Assembly: GCF_036227225.1 (NCBI RefSeq)
Contig: NZ_CP109444.1
Span: 8,537,501-8,601,500 of the forward strand
Direction of reading: 5' to 3'
DNA from: Streptomyces sp. NBC_01478
GTDB taxonomy: Bacteria; Actinomycetota; Actinomycetes; Streptomycetales; Streptomycetaceae
DNA: 64,000 nt
A model generated the notes under the pieces. The model searched no databases. It was not told where the DNA came from and worked only from the letters and a program-made list of their open reading frames with translations. This document shows, one piece after another, positions 1-8,266 of this stretch; the stretch's first letter is position 1; every line of letters starts with the position of its first letter. The translations under genes and the position numbers were made by a program.

Positions 1-165
1 GAAGCTGAGCGCGGCTTGAATGTGCGGGAGCGCGATGTTCACAATCGTCGCGTCGAGTACCACCATGAGTTGGCAGGCCGCGATGACCGCGAGCGCGATG
101 CCGGGATGCCCCTCCCGGCGGGCCGCTCCTGGTTTTGGGTCCTGAATCAACTGAGAGGTCGTCAC
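1..165 (-). CDS. MFS drug exporter (DHA2 type), N-terminal fragment
   Basis: Partial gene running off the left edge; 55 codons are visible from a GTG start at 165. The reverse strand reads MTTSQLIQDPKPG and then a first membrane helix containing MVVLDATIVNIALPHIQ, the hallmark of DHA2-family (14-TM, EmrB/QacA-like) proton-driven exporters. A GGGGGA Shine-Dalgarno lies about 8 nt before the GTG; the nearby ATG at 179 is out of frame and hits a stop at once. It is transcribed divergently from the TetR gene at 354, with two matching palindromes between them, so export under TetR repression is the likely arrangement. The substrate cannot be inferred from this fragment. Confidence 0.8.
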   Translation of the reverse strand, partial: MTTSQLIQDPKPGAARREGHPGIALAVIAACQLMVVLDATIVNIALPHIQAALSF

Positions 166-188
166 TATGGGTCCCCCATAAGTGTGTT

Positions 189-208
189 AGTGAACGCTCG
201 CGTTCACT
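189..208. promoter_or_regulatory. TetR operator copy 1
   Basis: Perfect inverted repeat with arms AGTGAACGC and GCGTTCACT separated by 2 nt (TC). It sits between the divergent exporter and tetR genes. The second copy at 237-256 has identical arms, which suggests cooperative binding by two TetR dimers. Confidence 0.75.
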
Positions 209-236
209 GCCGCGTCAACGGTAGTGAGTCCCCAAC

Positions 237-256
237 AGTGAACGCAAGCGTTCACT
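237..256. promoter_or_regulatory. TetR operator copy 2
   Basis: Perfect inverted repeat with arms AGTGAACGC and GCGTTCACT around AA. Its arms are identical to the 189-208 site, with 48 bp between the two centres. It lies about 100 bp upstream of the tetR start at 354 and about 70 bp upstream of the exporter start at 165, so either promoter could be blocked. Confidence 0.75.
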
Positions 257-353
257 TAACTCGGCTTCGAGCGGCGCATCCCCCCGTCGCTGCCGAGTGA
301 CGCATCCCCGATCCCCGGAATCCCCCATTCCACTGCTCGCTGGAGACACTCAG

Positions 354-977
354 ATGGTTACTTCGGGCTGGACGGCCGCCCCCGCTCAGACGGCCTCCCT
401 CCGCCGCCGCGGCGCCGTGCTCGAACGCGCGATCCTGGACGCCGCGCTGGAACAACTCAGCACGGTCGGATGGAACGCCCTCACGATGGAAGGCGTCGCT
501 GCGGGCGCCCAGACGGGCAAAGCGGCGGTGTACCGGCGCTGGTCCTCGAAGGAGGACCTCGTCGCAGACGCGTTGCAGGCCGGACTGCCGCGTCTGGAGG
601 AGGCACCCGACCTGGGAAATGTGCGCGAGGATCTGTTGGCGCTGTGCAGGCGGGCGCGCGACGCGATGTTCTCGCGCCCTGGATTCGCCCTCCGTGCGGT
701 GATTCACGAATGCGACACCGTGCAGGCGGAGCGCTTCCACGGCGTGATCTTCGAAGGAGTCGTGGAACCGACGATCAAGATGCTCCGGGAGGCGATCAAC
801 CGTGGAATAGAGCGAGGTGAGGTCCGCTCGGACGCGTCCAACAGCTATGTCTTCGATGCCATCCCGGCGATGATGATGTACCGCTCGAAGATGTGCGGCA
901 GCGAATGGGGAGACCGCGACATCGAGGAAATGATCGACCAGTTGATGCTTCCGTTGCTCCGGCCGGGCAGTGCGTGA
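354..977 (+). CDS. TetR/AcrR family transcriptional regulator
   Basis: 207-aa one-component repressor. The N-terminal TetR helix-turn-helix spans about residues 22-70 ([22 protein letters not shown] ... [17 protein letters not shown], shown here only as its ends), followed by an all-helical ligand-binding domain of normal length. I prefer the ATG at 354, preceded by GGAG about 8 nt upstream, over an in-frame GTG at 297 that lacks a good ribosome site. The gene is divergent from an exporter, and the twin palindromes between them make it the probable local and autogenous repressor, released by an exported compound. The ligand is unknown. The 3' end lies 82 bp before rnhB on the same strand. Confidence 0.9.
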   Translation: MVTSGWTAAPAQTASLRRRGAVLERAILDAALEQLSTVGWNALTMEGVAAGAQTGKAAVYRRWSSKEDLVADALQAGLPRLEEAPDLGNVREDLLALCRRARDAMFSRPGFALRAVIHECDTVQAERFHGVIFEGVVEPTIKMLREAINRGIERGEVRSDASNSYVFDAIPAMMMYRSKMCGSEWGDRDIEEMIDQLMLPLLRPGSA

Positions 978-1059
978 ACCGGCTCGGAACGGTCCGGGAA
1001 GTGGGCTGGGGAAACCCGGGTGTCGCAAGGGGTTCCGGGCGGCGTACCCTGAGGGCGCC

Positions 1060-1761
1060 ATGCCGTACGAACCACCCACTCATACCGTCGAGCGCTCACT
1101 CCGCGCCACGACCGGGGCCAAGGTCATTGCCGGCGTCGACGAGGTGGGGCGCGGTGCGTGGGCCGGCCCCGTCACCGTCTGCGCGGCGGTCACCGGACTG
1201 CGCCGACCCCCCGAAGGCCTCACCGACTCCAAACTCATCGCGGTCAGACGACGCACCGAACTCGCCGAGGAACTCCGCAAGTGGGTCTCGGCGTACGCCC
1301 TGGGACATGCCTCCCACGAAGAGATCGACGACCTGGGGATGACGGCCGCGCTGCGGCTCGCCGCGGTGCGGGCTCTTGAGGCCTTGCCCGTACGCCCCGA
1401 CGCGGTCATTCTCGACGGGAAGCACGATTACCTCGGGGACCCCTGGCGGGTTCGTACGGTGATCAAGGGCGACCAGTCGTGCGTGGCGGTCGCGGCCGCT
1501 TCGGTGATCGCCAAGGTTCAGCGCGACAAAATGATGGCCGAACTGGGCATCGACCATGCAGACTTCGCTTTCGCGGCCAACGCCGGGTATCCCTCACCCG
1601 TGCACAAGGCCGCACTGGAGGAGCGGGGCCCCACCCCGTACCACCGGTTGTCGTGGGCGTATCTTGATGCGCTGCCCCAGTGGCGGCACCTCAAGAAGGC
1701 CCGCAGTTGGGCGGAGGGAAACGTTCCGAAGATCGAGGGCCAACTCGGATTCGACTTCTGA
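1060..1761 (+). CDS. rnhB: Ribonuclease HII
   Basis: 233-aa endoribonuclease that cuts the RNA strand of RNA-DNA hybrids and removes misincorporated ribonucleotides from DNA. The RNase HII signature GVDEVGRG is at residues 25-32 (catalytic Asp27 and Glu28). Further acidic positions follow in VILDGKHD (about 118-125) and in the conserved block [10 protein letters not shown] (about 149-158), with the family motif [11 protein letters not shown] near residue 175. The ATG at 1060 puts the start at the usual distance before the signature; longer in-frame starts would add low-complexity sequence. It is followed 68 bp later by a Pro-rich conserved protein on the same strand. Confidence 0.95.
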   Translation: MPYEPPTHTVERSLRATTGAKVIAGVDEVGRGAWAGPVTVCAAVTGLRRPPEGLTDSKLIAVRRRTELAEELRKWVSAYALGHASHEEIDDLGMTAALRLAAVRALEALPVRPDAVILDGKHDYLGDPWRVRTVIKGDQSCVAVAAASVIAKVQRDKMMAELGIDHADFAFAANAGYPSPVHKAALEERGPTPYHRLSWAYLDALPQWRHLKKARSWAEGNVPKIEGQLGFDF

Positions 1762-1829
1762 CCGTTCCGCTCGCACTCATGTGCCACCCGCTGCCGCAAG
1801 CCGCACCAGTGTTTGATAAAAATCAGCTC

Positions 1830-2471
1830 ATGCCTCTCATTCCCGAGGAGCCTCAGATTCACGAGAGTGCCCAGGGTCCCCGCGCCACTCCGGCCAGTGG
1901 CCGCGTCGCGCCGACCCCCCGCCCTGTACCCGGTCCCCGCCCCGCGGCTCCGTCGCGTCCCGGTCGCCCCGGCCCCCTGCGGCCCACGGCTCCGGCGCAA
2001 CGTACGCCGCGCGACGTGGCCGTGGCCAAGCCCGGACCCTCGGGTCCGGCTGCTCCCGCCTCCTCCGACACCACTGTGGCGACCCCGCAGATCCAGTTGA
2101 TCCCGGCCTCGGCCGAGGGCGCGCTGGACGCTGCCGAGGAAGCCGTCGACCTGCTCCTGGAGTCGGGTCGTGCCCCCGGTGACGTGCTGGTGATCACCAC
2201 CGGCGAACCGCACCCGTGGGCCGCCCACGAACTGTCCTTCGGCGACGCCTCCTACTGGGCGCAGCACGACGCGCGCGACGACGTCTTCTACGCGGACGCC
2301 GCCGTCACGGGCCGGGCGGCGTCCCGTCCCGTCGTCGTGGTCGCCGTCAACGGAGGCGCAGCCGCCGTTGTCACCACCGCCCTGCCTCTGGCCCTAGGCC
2401 GGGCCGACACCCTGCTGATCGTCTGCGGCGACCCGCAGCAGATCAACTCGGTGCTGGGCGCGGGCGTCTGA
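1830..2471 (+). CDS. Proline-rich conserved actinobacterial protein of unknown function
   Basis: 213 aa. Residues about 15-75 are a Pro/Ala/Arg-rich, probably disordered segment (PRPVPGPRPAAPSRPGRPG). The C-terminal 130 residues look folded: an acidic helix (EGALDAAEEAVDLLLESG), then DVLVITTGEPHPWAAHE, a Trp/Asp-rich stretch, and two hydrophobic strands VVVVAVNG and DTLLIVCGDPQQI. The 'DVLVITTGE' and 'LLIVCGDPQQI' strands resemble the C-terminal part of UvrD/RecD-like helicases without any ATPase core, so a nucleic-acid-related role is possible but unproven. No clear Shine-Dalgarno precedes the ATG. It sits between rnhB and, past a terminator, an unknown minus-strand gene. Confidence 0.7.
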   Translation: MPLIPEEPQIHESAQGPRATPASGRVAPTPRPVPGPRPAAPSRPGRPGPLRPTAPAQRTPRDVAVAKPGPSGPAAPASSDTTVATPQIQLIPASAEGALDAAEEAVDLLLESGRAPGDVLVITTGEPHPWAAHELSFGDASYWAQHDARDDVFYADAAVTGRAASRPVVVVAVNGGAAAVVTTALPLALGRADTLLIVCGDPQQINSVLGAGV

Positions 2472-2496
2472 GCCTTCCGGGGGTTCCCGGAAGGCT
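2471..2496 (+). terminator. Rho-independent-type terminator after the Pro-rich gene
   Basis: Perfect 11-bp stem AGCCTTCCGGG / CCCGGAAGGCT with loop GGTT, starting at the last base of the stop codon and followed by TTCG. The rest of 2497-2732 shows no gene I can support. Confidence 0.75.
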
Positions 2497-2732
2497 TTCG
2501 AAGGGCGACGGCGGTCAGGTGAACGCCGTCGCGGCGGTCTGTGCACGGTGAGTCATTTGGTGTGCGCGGATTTCTGTTGCGGCCGGTGAAGTGCGCTGTC
2601 CGCGCGCGTACTTCATCCCTGCGCCCCATGCTGTGTCCGGGCGCGCCGGAGTCTCCACCCGGGTCGGCCGGGCGCCGTACGGACTCTCCATGATGCCGAC
2701 GCGCGGTCCGGGCGCGGCGCCCGGACCGGGTT

Positions 2733-3368
2733 TCAGCGGGCCGCGGCGCGGCGCAGGACCTCCGAGGCGGCGCCGCCGGTGCGGGGGAGCAGGGGCGGTA
2801 CCTCGGACATGGCGAAAGGCTCCGGCGTGGAGTCCGCGCTGGGCCGTCGGCCGCCGCGCCCCTCGCCGAGCACCTGCCAGCCGTCACGCGTCAGCGTGAT
2901 GTAGGCCCCGCAGCGCAGCCCGTGCAGGGTGCAGGCGTCCCGCAGCCCCCACATCCACGCGCCGTCCTCCTCCGTCCAACGCGCGTCGCCCTCACGGCAG
3001 TAGAGCAGCACGGCCGTGCGCACCGGAGTGCGGCGGCGCAGATCGTGCGGGATGACGCGGCGGAGCTGCGCGAGCAGCGCGTTGCGGAACATCCAGCCGT
3101 CGGCCGGGGCGGACCGCCGGACGAACGAGGCGCTCGCGAGCAGGCGTTCGTCCGGGTCGAGGACGGCGACGATCGCGGTCGCCGGTCTCGGGCGATGCCG
3201 GGAGTGCAGCCCGCTGACGACCTCGCGAGGATTGCGCAGCAACGGGATTCCGGCGGCGGCCCATTCGGAGGGTTCGAGCAGACGAGCCAGGGGGTTGGCG
3301 GAAGCGGCGGACAGGTCGGCAGACGTCGACGTGGATGCCGCGGAGGACGGAGCGAATCCGAAGGTCAC
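2733..3368 (-). CDS. Conserved hypothetical protein
   Basis: 211 aa, GTG start at 3368 with a strong GGGAGG Shine-Dalgarno 5-6 nt upstream. No domain is recognised with confidence. The first 30 residues are Ser/Ala-rich (SSAASTSTSADLSAASAN). The core holds alternating hydrophobic strands and charged loops (TAIVAVLDPDERLLASASFV, then RTAVLLYCREGDARW and CGAYITLTRDGW). The C-terminus is Arg/Gly-rich. There is no signal peptide or membrane segment, so it is probably cytosolic. It points away from recQ, with a 368-bp spacer between them. I do not assign a function. Confidence 0.65.
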   Translation of the reverse strand: MTFGFAPSSAASTSTSADLSAASANPLARLLEPSEWAAAGIPLLRNPREVVSGLHSRHRPRPATAIVAVLDPDERLLASASFVRRSAPADGWMFRNALLAQLRRVIPHDLRRRTPVRTAVLLYCREGDARWTEEDGAWMWGLRDACTLHGLRCGAYITLTRDGWQVLGEGRGGRRPSADSTPEPFAMSEVPPLLPRTGGAASEVLRRAAAR

Positions 3369-3736
3369 GGTCCTCCCTTCGGCTACGCGCCCACACTACG
3401 GGCGAGGTCGGATTGGGGGGAGCGCACACCGCAGCAGAGCCCTACCGGATCACGGACGAGCCGTGCGGGGAGCGGACTCCAATTCTTCCTGTCGAACTTG
3501 GATGCGGCAACGAGCAAATGGGGCCACAGACCCTTATCTGGCGGTCTGTGGCTTATATCCCTACCCTCTGCGTCACCCGGCGACGCCTGGGACGTTCGAG
3601 CACAACACTTTCGTACGCCATTCATGTGCGGCAGGTCCATAGGGAGTCGGTCGGCCCGGGTGCGGGCGCGGGTCCCGCGAACCGCGTCACGGCGGGGGAT
3701 TGGGCCGTTGTCAGTGGCGTGCTGTTGCATGGGGGC
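3369..3736. promoter_or_regulatory. Divergent intergenic region with inverted repeat before recQ
   Basis: 368 bp between the minus-strand hypothetical gene and recQ, with lower G+C than its surroundings. It holds a perfect 10-bp inverted repeat, GCCACAGACC at 3523-3532 and GGTCTGTGGC at 3543-3552, with a 10-nt spacer and no T-run after it. This fits an operator or an RNA hairpin in a long recQ leader better than a terminator. No protein-coding frame here looks real. Confidence 0.5.
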
Positions 3737-5896
3737 ATGAGCAACCAGGAGCTGCGTGCCGAAGCCGACGCCATCCTCGCCGAGCTCGTCGGTGACCCGA
3801 GCGGCACGGCGCGGCTGCGCGAGGACCAGTGGCAGGCGGTGGCCGCTCTCGTGGAGGAGCGACGGCGCGCCCTGGTGGTGCAGCGCACCGGCTGGGGCAA
3901 GTCGGCGGTGTACTTCGTGGCCACCGCCCTGCTGCGCCGGCGCGGCTCCGGGCCCACGGTGATCATCTCGCCGCTGCTGGCACTGATGCGCAACCAGGTC
4001 GAGTCGGCGGCACGGGCCGGAATCCGGGCGCACACCATCAACTCGGCCAACCCGGAAGAGTGGAACGACATCTACGGAGAGGTCGAACGGGGCGAGACCG
4101 ACGTGCTCCTCGTGAGTCCCGAACGGCTGAATTCCGTGGATTTCCGCGACCAGGTGCTGCCCAAGCTCGCGGCCACGACCGGCCTCCTGGTGGTCGACGA
4201 GGCGCACTGCATCTCCGACTGGGGACACGACTTCCGCCCCGACTACCGCAGGCTGCGGGCGATGCTGGCCGAACTGCCCGCCGGCGTACCGGTACTGGCC
4301 ACCACGGCGACCGCCAACGCGCGCGTGACCGCCGATGTGGCCGAGCAGTTGGGCACGGGGGCCGGGGAGGCCCTGGTGCTGCGCGGTCCGCTGGAGCGGG
4401 AGAGCCTGCGGCTGGGAGTGGTCCAACTGCCGGACGCGGCACACCGTTTGGCGTGGCTCGCCGAGCACCTGGACGAGTTGCCCGGCTCGGGGATCATCTA
4501 CACGCTCACCGTGGCCGCCGCCGAGGAAGCCACCGCCTTCCTGCGCCAACGAGGCTTCAAGGTCGCCTCGTACACCGGGAAGACGGAGAACGCGGACCGG
4601 CTGCAGGCCGAGATCGACCTCCAGGAGAACCGGGTCAAGGCGCTGGTCGCCACATCGGCCCTGGGCATGGGCTACGACAAGCCGGACCTTGGCTTCGTGG
4701 TCCACCTCGGCTCGCCCTCGTCGCCGATCGCCTACTACCAGCAGGTGGGCCGTGCGGGGCGCGGTGTGGCCCACGCCGATGTGCTGCTCCTGCCCGGCCG
4801 CGAGGACGAGGCCATCTGGCGCTACTTCGCCGATACGGCCTTCCCACCCGAGACACAGGTCCGGCAGACCCTCACGGCCCTCGCCGACGCGGGACGGCCG
4901 CTGTCCGTGCCGGCCCTTGAGACGGCGGTCGACCTACGCCGCGGCCGACTGGAGACGATGCTGAAGGTCCTGGACGTCGACGGGGCGGTCAAGCGCGTGA
5001 AGGGCGGCTGGGCGGCCACAGGCGCGGAGTGGGTGTACGACGCCGAGCGGTACACGTGGGTGGCCAAGCAGCGGGCGGCCGAGCAACAGGCCATGCGCGA
5101 CTACGTGAGTACGTCCCAATGCCGGATGGAGTTCCTGCGCCGGCAACTGGACGACGAAGGCGCGGTGCCGTGCGGCCGCTGCGACAACTGCGCCGGCGCC
5201 TGGATCGATTCCTCGGTCTCGGCGGAGACGCTGACAGGGGCGACGAAGGAACTGGACCGCCCGGGCGTGGAGGTGGAGCCGCGCCGGATGTGGCCGACGG
5301 GGATGGCCGCGCTGGGGGTCGACCTCAAGGGGCGCATCCCGGCCAAGGACCAGTGCTCCACAGGGCGCGCCCTGGGCCGGCTCTCCGACATCGGCTGGGG
5401 CAACCGGCTGCGCCCGCTGCTGGCCGACACCGCTCCCGACGGTCCGGTCCCCGACGACGTCCTGAAGGCCGCGGTGGCGGTCCTCGCCGACTGGGCGCGC
5501 TCTGCGGGCGGTTGGGCACCGAATGTCACGGACGCCTCCGCCCGGCCTGTGGGAGTCGTGGCCGTACCGTCCCTGGCCCGCCCGCAACTGGTCGGTTCCC
5601 TCGCCCAGGGCATCGCGACCATCGGCCGCCTCCCCCTCCTGGGCACCCTGACGTACACCGGACCGGACGGCACGCATGCGGCCCGCCGCAGCAACTCCGC
5701 CCAACGCCTCAGGGTCCTCTCCGACGCCTTCGCCGTCTCGGGGGAACTGTCCGACGCCCTGGCCGCCTCTCCCGGGCCCGTCCTGCTCGTCGACGACTAC
5801 ACCGACTCCGGCTGGACCCTCGCGGTCGCCGCCCGCCTGCTCCGCAGGGCAGGCAGCGAACAGGTTCTTCCGCTGGTCCTTGCGGCGGCGGGCTGA
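3737..5896 (+). CDS. recQ: RecQ-type DNA helicase with C-terminal phosphoribosyltransferase-like domain
   Basis: 719-aa SF2 3'-5' DNA helicase for repair and recombination. The core starts at once: Walker A TGWGKS at residues 51-56 (Trp replaces the usual Gly), then LVVDEAHCIS at 141-150 leading into the RecQ aromatic-rich loop (HCISDWGHDFRPDYR). Next are ATTATAN and the second RecA domain, with QQVGRAGRG as motif VI. A four-Cys zinc-binding module (Cys near 461, then CGRCDNC near 478-484) follows a winged helix. The last 200 residues are not HRDC: they end in VLLVDDYTDSGWT (682-694), the PRPP-binding signature of type I phosphoribosyltransferases. The ATG at 3737 directly precedes the helicase fold; in-frame upstream sequence looks non-coding. 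Confidence 0.93.
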   Translation: MSNQELRAEADAILAELVGDPSGTARLREDQWQAVAALVEERRRALVVQRTGWGKSAVYFVATALLRRRGSGPTVIISPLLALMRNQVESAARAGIRAHTINSANPEEWNDIYGEVERGETDVLLVSPERLNSVDFRDQVLPKLAATTGLLVVDEAHCISDWGHDFRPDYRRLRAMLAELPAGVPVLATTATANARVTADVAEQLGTGAGEALVLRGPLERESLRLGVVQLPDAAHRLAWLAEHLDELPGSGIIYTLTVAAAEEATAFLRQRGFKVASYTGKTENADRLQAEIDLQENRVKALVATSALGMGYDKPDLGFVVHLGSPSSPIAYYQQVGRAGRGVAHADVLLLPGREDEAIWRYFADTAFPPETQVRQTLTALADAGRPLSVPALETAVDLRRGRLETMLKVLDVDGAVKRVKGGWAATGAEWVYDAERYTWVAKQRAAEQQAMRDYVSTSQCRMEFLRRQLDDEGAVPCGRCDNCAGAWIDSSVSAETLTGATKELDRPGVEVEPRRMWPTGMAALGVDLKGRIPAKDQCSTGRALGRLSDIGWGNRLRPLLADTAPDGPVPDDVLKAAVAVLADWARSAGGWAPNVTDASARPVGVVAVPSLARPQLVGSLAQGIATIGRLPLLGTLTYTGPDGTHAARRSNSAQRLRVLSDAFAVSGELSDALAASPGPVLLVDDYTDSGWTLAVAARLLRRAGSEQVLPLVLAAAG

Positions 5897-6170
5897 GATT
5901 TCTCGTTCGGGACCCTTGTCGCAGGCCTGCGATCGGGGTGATTCCGCCCTGCGGGCGCGGTGATTCCGGCTGGTCCGGGGCGAGCTTCGGTGGCGACTGA
6001 ATCGGCTCGGCCGTCGCTCCTCGTCGGGTGGTCGAGCGATCGCCGAGGGCGGTCCCGATGTCCCGGTCACACGGGCCCACTTGGCCATGCCGAACCCCAT
6101 GTGGCGTGTCCCTGACCGGACTTATCCACAGGCTCAAACGGAATGCCGTGATCCGCGAGATCGTCGACGC

Positions 6171-7832
6171 ATGACGAATCACAGCGAAACGACCGGATCC
6201 TCCGAAAACGGCGACATCGACCCCACCGCGTACGACCGACACGGTGCCGAGCACCAGGTCACCCTCCGCACCCCCGCCGAGCTCGCCGACGCCCTGCCCT
6301 ATCTGCTCGGATACCGCCCCGAGGACAGCATCGTCCTCGTCGCCCTGCACGATCGGGGCGGCCGGGGCCGGTTCGGCGGCCGGGCCAGGCTCGGCATTCC
6401 CGCCGGCGCGGACGACTGGGCCTCCGTGGCACGGCAGTTGGCCCACGGCCTCGTGACCGGCAGCGAGCGCAGGGGAACCCGGCCCGAGCAGATGATCGCC
6501 TACGTCTGTCAGGAACCGGCGCCGGGTGAGTCGGGACGCCAGGTCATGGAACGTCTGCGCCCGCTCGTGCAGAAGCTGCGCACCGAGTGCGGCCGACTCG
6601 ACGTGACCGTGATCGAGGCGCTCTGCATCTCGGACGGCCGCTTCTGGTCGTACTGCTGCCCGATCGAGGGATGCTGCCCGGTCGACGGATCCCCGATGGG
6701 CCTGCCGGGCACCTCCGTACTCGCCGCGGCGGCGACCTATGCGGGACTCCAAGTGCGCGGCACGCTAAGGGAGTTGCGCACCAGGTTGCTGCCCTGGGAG
6801 ACGGCGGCCGCGCTTCAGCAGGAAGTCGCCCTGGACGCCGCCGGCATGGCTCTGGTTCCGAGGATCCTCGACGAGGCCAGCCGGGCGGACGTGGCGCAGG
6901 AGACTCTGGACCTCGCCCAGCGGATCATGAGGCGATTCGCCGCGGCACCGCTCGTGTCCGGTGCACTCCACTCGGACTTCCGCGACGACGCACTGCTCGC
7001 CCACGACGAAGCCGCCACGCTGATCCTCGGTCTCCAGGACCGTACGACGCGCGACCGCGCCGCCGAATGGATGGAGGGCGACGACGCGGTACCGGCCCTG
7101 CGCCTCTGGCGCGCACTGGCCCGCCGCTGCGTCGGCCCGTATGGCGAACACGCCGCGGCTCCTCTCACGCTCGCCGGCTGGGTCGCCTGGTCGACCGGCG
7201 ACGACCTGGAGGCCAGGGAAGCCCTGGCCATGGCCCTGGGCGCGGACCCCGACTACCTCTTCGCCCGCCTCCTGCACCAGGCCTGCAACGAGGGCCTGGA
7301 CCCGGAGTCGATCCGCCGCTGCCTGCGGGCGGAACGGGTGGGGCGCGCCGGGGCAGCGGGAGCCGGAGAGGCGAAGGGTGCTGGAGGAGTGACGGGTACT
7401 GGAAGGCCGGCGGGCGCCGCAGAGATGGCCGGAGCCGGAGAAATGGCGGGAGTTGGAGGAGCAACGGGAGCCGCGGGGGCAGCGGTAGGCGGAGACGTGA
7501 CGTGCGCTGGAGAGGTGGTCGGCGGCGCGGAGGCCGCCGACGGTTCCCTGCGGCAGGGTGCGAGCGATCCCGGCGATGCTCCGGCACCGGCGGCCTCCCG
7601 CCGTCGGCGACGCACGCGTACCGCCGACGGAGTCGAGGGCCGTCCCCGTCTCTCGGGCACGGACGGCCGCCGGTCCGGAACGGACGGATCCCGTCCGCGC
7701 ACACCGGCACAGGGCACCGCACGCCCGGGCAGCACGCGTTCGCGCACCGCTGGGAAGGGCGGTTCGCAGCGCTACGACACCTGCTCAGAGGCGCCGCAGC
7801 CGGGGAGTAACGGCATTGAGGGGGACGGGTGA
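6171..7832 (+). CDS. DUF4192 domain protein with Gly/Ala-rich C-terminal tail
   Basis: 553 aa. Residues about 25-400 match the actinobacterial DUF4192 family: VTLRTPAELADALPYLLGY and then PEDSIVLVALHD near the start, a mid-region FWSYCC...CCPVDG, and helical repeats toward AWSTGDDLEAREALAMALGADP. The function of DUF4192 is unknown. Residues about 405-455 are a Gly/Ala repeat built from units such as GAGEMAGVGGATGA, followed by a basic Arg/Ser/Gly tail that is probably disordered. Low-complexity tails of this kind vary in length between strains. The ATG at 6171 is chosen because the family begins shortly after it; the upstream in-frame ATG at 6081 adds non-conserved sequence. A 14-bp palindrome (5919-5932) lies in the preceding spacer. 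Confidence 0.8.
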   Translation: MTNHSETTGSSENGDIDPTAYDRHGAEHQVTLRTPAELADALPYLLGYRPEDSIVLVALHDRGGRGRFGGRARLGIPAGADDWASVARQLAHGLVTGSERRGTRPEQMIAYVCQEPAPGESGRQVMERLRPLVQKLRTECGRLDVTVIEALCISDGRFWSYCCPIEGCCPVDGSPMGLPGTSVLAAAATYAGLQVRGTLRELRTRLLPWETAAALQQEVALDAAGMALVPRILDEASRADVAQETLDLAQRIMRRFAAAPLVSGALHSDFRDDALLAHDEAATLILGLQDRTTRDRAAEWMEGDDAVPALRLWRALARRCVGPYGEHAAAPLTLAGWVAWSTGDDLEAREALAMALGADPDYLFARLLHQACNEGLDPESIRRCLRAERVGRAGAAGAGEAKGAGGVTGTGRPAGAAEMAGAGEMAGVGGATGAAGAAVGGDVTCAGEVVGGAEAADGSLRQGASDPGDAPAPAASRRRRRTRTADGVEGRPRLSGTDGRRSGTDGSRPRTPAQGTARPGSTRSRTAGKGGSQRYDTCSEAPQPGSNGIEGDG

Positions 7833-8266
7833 TCAAGGGCTGGGGGAGCGGCAGGCAACCTCACCGGTCCAGTGGTCGGCTCGGCGCGCTCGGAGCGTGG
7901 TTCCCTCGGGTCGTTCGGTTGCGGGCGGCGACTCGACAAGCGGTCTGTGTCCCCGGCGCGCGGGCCTGCGCTGGTCTCGTCGAGGGGCACGCGGCGCGAG
8001 AAGCGGGTGGGTGTGACCGAGGGACCGAGCGCCGGGTCGAAGGTCACCGGAACTGGGGGACTGGCGCTGTCCGTCCGTCCCCTCCGCCGCGCCGCCATTC
8101 GGTCGGCTTCCCAGGCCGCGGGCGTGACCAGGAGGAGCCCGGCCCCGTTCACCTGAGTGGCGGAACGCCTGAACGGGTCGTGTCGCCGGACAGCCCTTGT
8201 CCTCCCGGAACCGTCCATCCGGCGCCGAACACGTCTGAGGCGCACAGAGCGCAGAAGAAGCCGCCC
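7833..8266. other. Spacer without a recognisable gene
   Basis: 434 bp between the DUF4192 gene and the debranching-type gene. The downstream frame is open back to a GTG at 7829 that overlaps the DUF4192 stop, but its translation is Arg/Gly/Pro-rich with no protein-like pattern, so I treat it as non-coding. I see no convincing terminator, promoter or small ORF. Confidence 0.4.

Noticed and set aside
252..1079. 275-codon minus-strand frame opposite tetR
   Set aside because: Antisense to a gene with a clear TetR domain; composition is Arg/His-rich, as expected for the complement of a high-GC gene, with no ribosome site.
3383..4774. Long minus-strand frame opposite recQ
   Set aside because: Shadow of the helicase frame; translation is Gly/Arg/His repeats without domains.
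6587..7810. 407-codon plus-strand frame inside the DUF4192 gene
   Set aside because: Alternate frame of DUF4192, Arg-rich with no hydrophobic pattern.
7829..8266. N-terminal extension of the debranching-type protein from a GTG overlapping the DUF4192 stop
   Set aside because: The extra 146 residues are Arg/Gly/Pro-rich with no fold-like pattern. The GTGA overlap is tempting, so this remains a weak alternative.
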